Assembly (NCBI GenBank): GCA_002305955.1
Contig: DBRH01000029.1
Location: 33,090 to 43,895 of the forward strand
Length of the DNA stretch: 10,806 nucleotides
DNA from: Kosmotogaceae bacterium UBA1373
GTDB taxonomy: Bacteria > Thermotogota > Thermotogae > Petrotogales > Kosmotogaceae
Direction: 5' to 3'
The translations under genes were made by a program, and so were the position numbers. The notes beneath the pieces were generated by a model. It ran no database searches. It was not told the DNA's origin and saw only the letters and a list, made by a program, of their open reading frames with translations. Positions 1-6,155 of the stretch are shown here, piece after piece. Each line of letters starts with the position of its first letter. Position 1 is the stretch's first letter.

Positions 1-9
1 ATCTATAAC

Positions 10-35
10 TAGTGTTCTAATATACTAGAACACTA
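10..35. promoter_or_regulatory. Palindromic operator, probably bound by the GntR/YtrA-type repressor of this operon
   Basis: A perfect 10-bp inverted repeat, TAGTGTTCTA and TAGAACACTA, flanks a 6-bp centre (atatac). Read as half-sites it is AGTGTT-12 bp-AACACT. From memory, the Bacillus subtilis YtrA operator is AGTGTA-13 bp-TACACT, so the match is close. The site lies about 20 bp before the first gene of an operon whose second gene encodes a YtrA-type GntR regulator, which fits autorepression. A TATACT -10-like hexamer lies inside the palindrome, so a bound repressor would block RNA polymerase. The repeat is seen directly; its recognition by this regulator is inferred. Confidence 0.75.
21..26 (+). 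promoter_or_regulatory. Candidate -10 element (TATACT) of the first operon
   Basis: TATACT matches the sigma-70 -10 consensus at five of six bases and would start transcription near base 33, giving a leader of about 24 nt before the GTG start. Its -35 would fall at or just beyond the window edge and cannot be checked. TATGAT at 36-41 is an alternative but has no recognisable -35 at the right distance. Confidence 0.4.
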
Positions 36-56
36 TATGATTATGGAGGTGTGCAG

Positions 57-1094
57 GTGAATAGAAAGTATCCTTCGATCGCTAAATTGATTCTGGCGGG
101 GGGACTGGGTTTACTGGCTTTGCTGATTCCATTCGTGGCGGTCAAGATTCTCCTGGCGATCGCCGGGATCGTTGTCATCTCTCTCAGCCTGAAGAAATTT
201 AAATGGTTGTTGATAACACTTGGCGTACTCTTCCTGGTTATACCCGTCGTAGCTCTGAGCGTGATAAGTGGAATCGGTAACAATATACTCCGCTGGCCAC
301 TGGGATTCATAGACGATCCATCGATTCTGCGGTGGTTTGGCTGGATCGAAAACGACGGTTATGAGTATCACGGGGACGGCGGAAACGACTACAACAGGAA
401 GAGCTCAGATCATAGGACTTATATGCCCGATCTGTATGTGGAAGGAGCTAAGGAAATCGTGATAACCGGTCTGGGTTACGAGGTGAGTTTCAACGAGAAT
501 TCCGATCAGGTCTATATTCCTTCGGAACTAGAGATTCAGAGAGATGGAGAGAGGTTGCTGGTATCGATGCCTGATTATATGAACAACTCAACGGCCCATA
601 TAACTGTGGGTACACTCGTTCAACTCGAGAAAGTGGAGTTCAGGACGGCCTACTTGAGGTTGAACGACAGGGTGAAGGTCGAGAGTGTAGAGATCGAGAC
701 GACGGCCGGAGAGATCAGGGGAGAGATAACGGCCAGCGAGAAGATTTCGATTGAAGGTACCTCTCTATCTATAACCGGATCGCTCAAATCACCGGAGATA
801 GTTATCGCGAACGTTCCGGCGCTTTCCTTCACAGGGAGCGTCGAGGCCGGTGAGTTCCTGGTCAGGAACGGAGTCGCGCTGTCGTTCTCTATGGAGGCCT
901 CAAAAATCGAGGATCTTTCGATCGAAGGAGCCGTTATCAACGGCAGGATTAAATTCAACGATTCGTGGAACGGGAGACGCCGCGTGAAGGTTTCGGCCTT
1001 CAGTGGATCGCTCAATCTCATGATGCCCGCCGGCAGCGGAGGTTTTGAACTGGTTACCTCGGGTATGGTGAGCGTAGTTACCGAGAAGTATTGA
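57..1094 (+). CDS. Membrane-anchored protein with beta-rich C-terminal (DUF4097/adhesin-like) region
   Basis: The protein has 345 residues. About residues 8-45 and 48-70 are strongly hydrophobic and give two or three membrane segments. A polar linker rich in Gly, Asp, Asn and Tyr follows (about 98-120). The rest (about 125-345) consists of short alternating beta-strand-like units ending in a 'SGSLNLMMPAG' type motif, as in DUF4097-like putative adhesin or polymer-like beta-helix domains. That family call comes from pattern only. I chose GTG at 57 because GGAGG at 45-49 lies 7 nt upstream; an in-frame GTG at 51 would sit only one base after it. It is the first gene of the operon, 13 nt before the GntR gene, so it is probably repressed by that regulator. 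Its role is unknown: an envelope sensor or accessory partner of the ABC module is a guess. Confidence 0.85.
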   Translation: MNRKYPSIAKLILAGGLGLLALLIPFVAVKILLAIAGIVVISLSLKKFKWLLITLGVLFLVIPVVALSVISGIGNNILRWPLGFIDDPSILRWFGWIENDGYEYHGDGGNDYNRKSSDHRTYMPDLYVEGAKEIVITGLGYEVSFNENSDQVYIPSELEIQRDGERLLVSMPDYMNNSTAHITVGTLVQLEKVEFRTAYLRLNDRVKVESVEIETTAGEIRGEITASEKISIEGTSLSITGSLKSPEIVIANVPALSFTGSVEAGEFLVRNGVALSFSMEASKIEDLSIEGAVINGRIKFNDSWNGRRRVKVSAFSGSLNLMMPAGSGGFELVTSGMVSVVTEKY

Positions 1095-1107
1095 AAGAAG
1101 TGATGGA

Positions 1108-1464
1108 ATGTTTGGAAAAATCGATAAACACGATGGCGTTCCGGCCTATATACAGATCATGAATGTGGTAAAAAAAGAGATAATGCTCGGGCGTCTCGAA
1201 AATGGCGACCAGCTTCCCCCGGTGAGGGAGATGGCCGTGATGTTCGGAGTGAACACGAACACGGTGATTAGATCACTCGAAAGGCTGCAATTCGAAGGGT
1301 TGGTGGAGGCGGAACATGGGGTAGGCTATTTTGTGAAAACCGCGCAGGCGGTCAACAGAGAAGTTATAAAGACGATATCGGAAACCGTTGAAGAATTGAA
1401 GAAGAGCGGCATAGATCTACAGATGGCGAAAGTTCTGCTGGAGGAGGTATGGAAAAATGACTGA
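1108..1464 (+). CDS. GntR-family transcriptional regulator, YtrA subfamily
   Basis: At 118 residues this has the short form typical of YtrA-type regulators: one winged helix-turn-helix and a brief helical dimerisation tail, with no large effector domain. Seen in the sequence: 'PAYIQIMNVVKKEI' at the N-terminus, the HTH core 'LPPVREMAVMFGVNTNTV' (about residues 36-53), the recognition-helix continuation 'RSLERLQFEGLV' and the wing 'GVGYFV'. Residues about 85-118 are helical. Family members repress their own ABC-transporter operon, and here the next two genes are an ABC-2-like membrane protein and an ATPase, with a matching palindrome upstream of the operon. The upstream AGAAG is a weak ribosome binding site. 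The gene overlaps the next one by 8 nt, so translation is probably coupled. The inducing signal cannot be read from the sequence. Confidence 0.93.
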   Translation: MFGKIDKHDGVPAYIQIMNVVKKEIMLGRLENGDQLPPVREMAVMFGVNTNTVIRSLERLQFEGLVEAEHGVGYFVKTAQAVNREVIKTISETVEELKKSGIDLQMAKVLLEEVWKND

Positions 1465-2038
1465 AAAGATAGAAGCCTATTTTATGAAGGAGTTGAGCGA
1501 AAAGGCAGGAAGGATAGCCGTCTTTTCACTGGGATTGCTGATTCCCTTTTATCCGGCGAGAATGGTCTTCCTCTTTTTGCTCGCCACGAGCCTTCTCCCT
1601 TCGGATATACAGCACAAGAGGCTGGGCTCGCTTCTGGCTCTGCCTTATTCGCGCCAGGAGCTCTTCTGGATATCGTACCTCTTTCTCATCGCCTTCGGTA
1701 CCGTGGCCCAGGTGATCGGGATGGCGTTGTTCGGAGCGCAGTTCGGCTCATCGACCAGTATTTACTGGCTCTCAATGCTTATTGGTTCGATAAGTTTTTC
1801 GACCGCCTATTACGCGGTTTCGATGATAAGTGTTACGGCCGGCCTGGATAATTTTGGTATTCCCTTCCTCGTGCTCATCGCCGATCTGATAATAGGAGGT
1901 TTCGGAAACAGGTGGAACAACCCGTACTTCTATGCAAGCCCGGCTCACCAGGGCAACGTATGGGTCAGCGGAGCGGTTTCGCTGGCGGTGTTACTTGTTG
2001 CGAATTATCTCTTCGTCAAGAAAGGAGTGCAGAAATGA
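1457..2038 (+). CDS. ABC-2-like transporter membrane subunit
   Basis: A 193-residue integral membrane protein with about five hydrophobic segments (roughly 19-47, 70-93, 102-124, 133-149 and 168-186). The cytoplasmic stretch 'RLGSLLALPYSRQEL' (about 55-69), just before a membrane helix, resembles the coupling segment of ABC-2 permeases, which commonly carries 'LLxLPxSRxE'. The gene overlaps the GntR gene by 8 nt and the ATPase gene by 4 nt (ATGA), so it is almost certainly the membrane partner of that ATPase. GGAGG at 1443-1447 supports the start. It is short for an ABC-2 permease and no second permease gene is present, so a working transporter would have to be a homodimer. Substrate unknown; envelope-active compounds are a possibility by analogy with YtrA-type modules. 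Confidence 0.82.
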   Translation: MTEKIEAYFMKELSEKAGRIAVFSLGLLIPFYPARMVFLFLLATSLLPSDIQHKRLGSLLALPYSRQELFWISYLFLIAFGTVAQVIGMALFGAQFGSSTSIYWLSMLIGSISFSTAYYAVSMISVTAGLDNFGIPFLVLIADLIIGGFGNRWNNPYFYASPAHQGNVWVSGAVSLAVLLVANYLFVKKGVQK

Positions 2039-2877
2039 TAGTCTCCATAGATAAGCTGAGAAAGGGTTTCGCGTCGAAACCCGTACTGAACGATATCTCT
2101 TTCAACGTCGAGCAAGGTGACATCTTCGCGATAGTCGGACCCAACGGAGCCGGAAAGACCACCACTCTCCGATGCATATTCGGTGAGCTGGCTCCAGATG
2201 GGGGAAAGGTAGCTGTGTTCGGGGAGAGGGTTACATCGCGCACCAAAGAGAAGATAGCCGTTATGACCGAAGACCGGCTGACTTTCAGGAGATTCACGGG
2301 CGATGATTACCTCAGGATGTGGAGAATGCTTTACCCGGGCTGGCAGGAAAAGGTTTTCACCAGTTTCGCGGTTCACTACAGGTTCGATCTCAACGAGAGG
2401 GTGGAAACGTATTCGATGGGCATGAAGACGCTCTTCCACATAGCCCTCACGGTTGCCAGCGGAGCCGACCTGCTCATTCTAGACGAACCCACTCAGAACC
2501 TCGACCCGGTGATCAGGCAGGAAGTGATGGGTGTGTTGAGAGACTATGTTCTCCAGCAGAACAAGACCATGATAATCTCCTCGCACGAAATCTACGATCT
2601 TGAAGAAATCGCCGGCTCCTTCGCGGTAGTCCTGGAGGGAAAGGTTCTGTATTCGGACAGTATCGACGGAGCCAAGGAGACGCACCGGATAATTCCCAAA
2701 GGGCAGGCCATACCGGCCGGTGATATAATCGGTGTTACGGGTGATGAAACACTTGTAAGAAGCGATGAAGAGGCCGGTAGATTCCCCAATTTCAAAGAAA
2801 TAGTGCTGGGTTACCTGCAGAGCAAAAAGGCCTTCGCGCCGTTCGAAGGAGAGTTTCAACCCAAATTCAAAATCTGA
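2035..2877 (+). CDS. ABC transporter ATP-binding protein (YtrB-like)
   Basis: A 280-residue cytoplasmic ATPase that should power the membrane protein encoded just upstream. Seen: Walker A 'GPNGAGKT' (35-42), a Q-loop region 'VMTEDR' with Glu79 where many families have Gln, a divergent signature 'YSMGM' (126-130) in place of LSGGQ, Walker B 'LLILDEPT' (146-153), D-loop 'NLDP' (155-158) and switch His184 in 'ISSHE'. The divergent signature is common in the YtrB/CcmA-like ABC-2 ATPases. The last 70 or so residues form a C-terminal extension after the ATPase fold. I chose ATG at 2035, which overlaps the upstream stop as ATGA, because AAGGAG at 2022-2027 is 7 nt away; an upstream in-frame ATG at 1912 lies inside the membrane-protein gene and has no such site. 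A terminator follows. Confidence 0.94.
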   Translation: MIVSIDKLRKGFASKPVLNDISFNVEQGDIFAIVGPNGAGKTTTLRCIFGELAPDGGKVAVFGERVTSRTKEKIAVMTEDRLTFRRFTGDDYLRMWRMLYPGWQEKVFTSFAVHYRFDLNERVETYSMGMKTLFHIALTVASGADLLILDEPTQNLDPVIRQEVMGVLRDYVLQQNKTMIISSHEIYDLEEIAGSFAVVLEGKVLYSDSIDGAKETHRIIPKGQAIPAGDIIGVTGDETLVRSDEEAGRFPNFKEIVLGYLQSKKAFAPFEGEFQPKFKI

Positions 2878-2906
2878 ACCGGAATATACAGAGAGAATCA
2901 TCGAAC

Positions 2907-2947
2907 ACGGGGCATGCGACAGCGATAGCATTGCCCCGTTGTCGTTT
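2907..2947 (+). terminator. Rho-independent terminator of the GntR/ABC operon
   Basis: ACGGGGCA (2907-2914) pairs with TGCCCCGT (2932-2939). The stem continues as TGC (2915-2917) with GCA (2928-2930) past a single bulged T, giving 11 bp and a loop of about 10 nt. The T-rich stretch TGTCGTTTTG follows on the plus strand. It lies 30 nt after the ATPase stop. On the minus strand the same hairpin is downstream of the miniprotein gene but lacks a T run, so it may only partly stop transcription from that side. Confidence 0.7.
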
Positions 2948-2968
2948 TGTACGTTGGACTTTCGATCC

Positions 2969-3130
2969 TCAGAAGATCGACAGTACTCTGGTCAGTAACC
3001 AGAAGACACCAAAGACCACGAAGCCGAGCGCGGCCAGTCCGAAGATAACAGTGAGGGCGAAAAAGGCGAGCTTTATCGCCAGACCCAGAAACACGAGACC
3101 CAGGAATATCATGATAATCGTCAGCAGCAT
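2969..3130 (-). CDS. Small hydrophobic membrane protein, 53 residues
   Basis: The minus strand carries an open frame starting ATG-CTG-CTG (MLLTIIMIFLGL) and ending 'TRVLSIF' followed by TGA. Nearly the whole 53-residue product is hydrophobic and would form two membrane helices (about 3-19 and 21-46), with Lys20 at the turn and one Arg near the C-terminus. AAAGGAG (complement of 3139-3145) lies 8 nt before the ATG, as good a ribosome binding site as any in the window, which is the main reason to believe the gene. It starts 22 nt after the HD-GYP stop on the same strand, so it is probably the last gene of that operon. I do not recognise the family. A role in membrane association of the c-di-GMP enzymes is speculation. 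Confidence 0.75.
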   Translation of the reverse strand: MLLTIIMIFLGLVFLGLAIKLAFFALTVIFGLAALGFVVFGVFWLLTRVLSIF

Positions 3131-3152
3131 TTTGAACACTCCTTTCTATTTT

Positions 3153-6100
3153 TCATTTGCCCGAAAGGTTGAACCCCGATTCGAGGATCTGTATGCAAGC
3201 TTTCACGACTGCGGGATCGTACAGCTCGCCGGAGTTCATCACTATCTCTCTTATCGCCTCCTCGAGTCCGCGCGATGCACGGTAAGGCCTGTGTGAACTC
3301 ATAGCTTCGATCACATCGGCCACCGCTATTATGCGGGCCTCCAGGAGTATTTCCTCACCTTTAAGACCGTTCGGGTAACCCGATCCATTCATCTTTTCGT
3401 GGTGTTGAAGGACTATCTCTGAGATGGGACCTCCTAGGTAAACCTCGCTCAGAATCTCTCTGCCCAGAAGCGGATGATTCTTTATGAGCGACCATTCGAG
3501 TTCGTTCAGTTTTCCAGGTTTGGAAAGTATCTCGGCCGGTATCGAGACTTTTCCTATATCGTGCAACATCCCGGCCGTCTTTACCCACTGGACCCTCTTT
3601 TTGTCCAGTCCCATCTTTTCGGCGATCTCACCGGCCAATCTGCTAACGTTCGCCTGATGACCTGCCGTGTAAGGATCGCGAGCCTCCACTATCTTGCTTA
3701 TAAGCATCACCGTATCTTTCAGAGAATGCTCGAGCTCAACCATGGTCTCTCTGACTTTATTCTCGGCGTTGACTCTATCGGTTATGTCGTTTACGATGCA
3801 ATTGAGCAGCATCTTTCCATCGATCTCGACCGGGCCGACGAAGATTTCCAGGTCGCGTATCTCGCCGCCTGCGAGGAGATGCCTGGTTGTGAAACGTCTG
3901 GAACGACCGTTCTTAATATCGCTCATCATTTCAAGGTCTCCGAGCCCGAGGTGCGAAGTGTAACGCTGCCTCATCTCTTCTCTGCCATATCCATAGAAGT
4001 CGCACGCTACGGGGTTGGAATCGACTATTCTGCCGCTATCGGGATCGATGAGAACCATCATGGCGCTGCTCGCCTCGAACATGTTGCGGTAACGCATTTC
4101 GCTTCGAACTAGCCTGTCCTCTTCAAGGGCCATCGTGAGTATGTCGCCGACGGAAGCGGCGAAAGATCTCTCTTCGTATGACCAGCTCCTGGGCCCTCTC
4201 ATGTCGCAGTAGAGCGAACCGATGATCTCACCCTTGATTCTCAGGGGTATGTCCAGTATCCCGTAAACCTGAACGTCTATTAGGCTGCGTATGAAGAGAT
4301 CTTCGATGTTTTCCTCTAACACGTTCTCTATCGAAAGAACTCTTCTATCTTTGATATGGCTGAGATACTTTTCGGCCAGCTTTTGGTCCATGGCTCTTCC
4401 GGCGTTTGAAGAGATTTTGTCGGCCGACACCTCGTAAAGTAGTCTTATATCGAACTCGCTGTTTTCGTTGAGCATATATATGCCGGCCCGGTCAACCCGC
4501 AGCATTCTGCCGACCGTCTCGACGGCCTTTTCCATGAACGACTGTAAGTCGAAGTTTCTCGATGCAACGGATTTGGATAATTCGACCAGGTTGCTGTGCG
4601 AGAGTCTCTGGAACTCCTCCAGCTCTTTCCTTTCAGTCACGTTGTAGTTGAGGGTCACCACATCTCCTGAAGGGAGCCGGTAGATGTAGTTCTCCCACCA
4701 GCCTTTCAATACACCGTCGTCGTAATATATAGGATCCAGGGCTAGGGGTTTACCGCTCTCCCATACGCTCTCTATAGCCGCCGACAGGGAGGTCGATGAA
4801 ATGGCGGGCAGGACTTCCCCGATATCCTTTCCCCCGACCGATTCTCTATCGAAGTGAAGACCGCTTATCCCCGACTTGATATCGCGTACCTTAAAAGTCT
4901 TTCCGCCGTCGTCGCTGTACAGGATAATCATTCCACCGATCATGTTTTCGATGAGATGTCTGAACTTCTCTTCGCTTTCGAGTATGCGTCTTTCCCTCTC
5001 CTTTTCGGAAGTTACGTCCCTGAAGTTCACCACAACTCCGACGATTTCGCCGTTCTCCATGACTATCGGGGAGGCCGCGTCGGCGATGAAGTAGATTTTC
5101 CCGTTTTCCGATTTGAGACAGGTATGATTTGCGAGTCCGACCTTCCTGCCGGAGCTGAGTACTCGATCCACGGGTATTTCGGCTGGCTCTCCCGTGAGTT
5201 CGTTGAAGATATGCATAACCGAATTCACGTGTCGCCCCAGGATCTTTTGCATTTCCAGACCGAGCATTTCACAGGACGTGCCGTTCACGAAAGTGACTAT
5301 TCCAAACGCATCGGTCGCCAGAACGGCGTCGCCCACGCTTGCGAGAGTGACCTTGAAGAGTTCTTCACTCTCTTTCAAGGCCTTCGAGTTCTCGATTCTA
5401 ATCGCTATCTTCCCGAGTCTTTCAGCGATGGATGAAAGAACCCTGTCCTCTTCGCTAAGGAAACGGACATCTCTGTAACCGGAGTAATAAACGCTGATCG
5501 ATCCAATTTCCTCGACATCTCTCTTGAGTGGTTTCCTGATGAACCTGGAGTCTTTTAGCAGGTTTTTGGAGCTGTACACCCCGTCCCGATAGACAATCTC
5601 AACGCCCGTGTGTTCGGAATCGAAAAAGGCCTTCGGCAAGAGTTCGGTCAGTCCGGCACATATCTTTTCCAGTGAATCGCCGCAATCGTCGATCAGTTTA
5701 GAAAAAGCGAAGAAGAATTCCAGTTCCTTCTTTCTCTCTCGCAAGTTCAGCTCGACCATCTCAATGTCCGATATCAACCGTTGAACACCGCCGACCCTCG
5801 TGATCTTCCCGGATTTGTCTGTCCGGAGCGCTTTTCCCGAAGACAGGACCCATACGTCTTTGCCATCTCTTGCCTTAATTCTGTAAATGGCTTCGTACTT
5901 TTCCGATCTTCCCTCTATGTAGTCCATAAGGGATTTTATTGTCCGCTCCCGATCGTCCGGGTGAATGAGGCTTTTCCAGCCATCCATACCTGGTTTTACC
6001 GCTTCTGCGGAGTATCCGAGTCGCTTTTGCCACCCCTGGTTGAAGGTTACGACTCCGTTCGCCAGATCGCACTCCCAGGCGTATTCTTCGTAGAAATTGC

Positions 6101-6155
6101 GGCCCGTAAAATCCATTTCCATCGAATCTCTATACTCTCCGGTGTTTTCAGTCAT
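3153..6155 (-). CDS. Multidomain PAS/GAF sensor with HD-GYP phosphodiesterase output
   Basis: A 1000-residue soluble protein predicted to hydrolyse cyclic di-GMP. Domains by pattern: PAS (about 21-132, PAS_3-like), a GAF-like region (148-258), PAS (262-385), PAS (394-510), GAF (525-682), PAS (686-797) and HD-GYP (812-990). The catalytic set looks intact: His833, His865-Asp866, Lys869, His894, His918-His919, the GYP motif at 926-928 and Asp947 in 'AVAD'. It has no signal peptide or membrane segment, so it senses cytoplasmic cues. The start was set at the ATG at 6155 because GGAGG (complement of 6164-6168) is 8 nt upstream; an in-frame GTG at 6185 lies deeper in the upstream gene without such a site. 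The first codons overlap the diguanylate cyclase gene by 8 nt, so the two opposing enzymes are translationally coupled. Ligands of the sensor domains are unknown. Confidence 0.95.
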   Translation of the reverse strand: MTENTGEYRDSMEMDFTGRNFYEEYAWECDLANGVVTFNQGWQKRLGYSAEAVKPGMDGWKSLIHPDDRERTIKSLMDYIEGRSEKYEAIYRIKARDGKDVWVLSSGKALRTDKSGKITRVGGVQRLISDIEMVELNLRERKKELEFFFAFSKLIDDCGDSLEKICAGLTELLPKAFFDSEHTGVEIVYRDGVYSSKNLLKDSRFIRKPLKRDVEEIGSISVYYSGYRDVRFLSEEDRVLSSIAERLGKIAIRIENSKALKESEELFKVTLASVGDAVLATDAFGIVTFVNGTSCEMLGLEMQKILGRHVNSVMHIFNELTGEPAEIPVDRVLSSGRKVGLANHTCLKSENGKIYFIADAASPIVMENGEIVGVVVNFRDVTSEKERERRILESEEKFRHLIENMIGGMIILYSDDGGKTFKVRDIKSGISGLHFDRESVGGKDIGEVLPAISSTSLSAAIESVWESGKPLALDPIYYDDGVLKGWWENYIYRLPSGDVVTLNYNVTERKELEEFQRLSHSNLVELSKSVASRNFDLQSFMEKAVETVGRMLRVDRAGIYMLNENSEFDIRLLYEVSADKISSNAGRAMDQKLAEKYLSHIKDRRVLSIENVLEENIEDLFIRSLIDVQVYGILDIPLRIKGEIIGSLYCDMRGPRSWSYEERSFAASVGDILTMALEEDRLVRSEMRYRNMFEASSAMMVLIDPDSGRIVDSNPVACDFYGYGREEMRQRYTSHLGLGDLEMMSDIKNGRSRRFTTRHLLAGGEIRDLEIFVGPVEIDGKMLLNCIVNDITDRVNAENKVRETMVELEHSLKDTVMLISKIVEARDPYTAGHQANVSRLAGEIAEKMGLDKKRVQWVKTAGMLHDIGKVSIPAEILSKPGKLNELEWSLIKNHPLLGREILSEVYLGGPISEIVLQHHEKMNGSGYPNGLKGEEILLEARIIAVADVIEAMSSHRPYRASRGLEEAIREIVMNSGELYDPAVVKACIQILESGFNLSGK

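Noticed and set aside
1912..2034. Upstream in-frame extension of the ATPase gene to an ATG at 1912
   Set aside because: It overlaps the coding sequence of the membrane protein in another frame, has no ribosome binding site and encodes no ABC-like sequence; ATG 2035 has AAGGAG at the right distance.
2005..2439. 144-codon open frame on the minus strand
   Set aside because: Antisense to the Walker A half of the ATPase gene, which is clearly the coding strand.
2962..2980. Small inverted repeat TCGATC/GATCGA around the miniprotein stop codon
   Set aside because: Only 6 bp with a 7-nt loop and no T run, so it is too weak to call a terminator.
2931..3296. 121-codon open frame on the plus strand
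   Set aside because: It overlaps the terminator hairpin and is antisense to the miniprotein and the HD-GYP C-terminus; its product is low-complexity in Lys, Thr and Pro.
3474..4112. 212-codon open frame on the plus strand
   Set aside because: It lies entirely opposite the HD-GYP gene's well-conserved domains; its product has no recognisable features and it lacks a ribosome binding site.
4854..5435. 193-codon open frame on the plus strand
   Set aside because: Antisense shadow of the PAS region of the HD-GYP gene, with no family resemblance.
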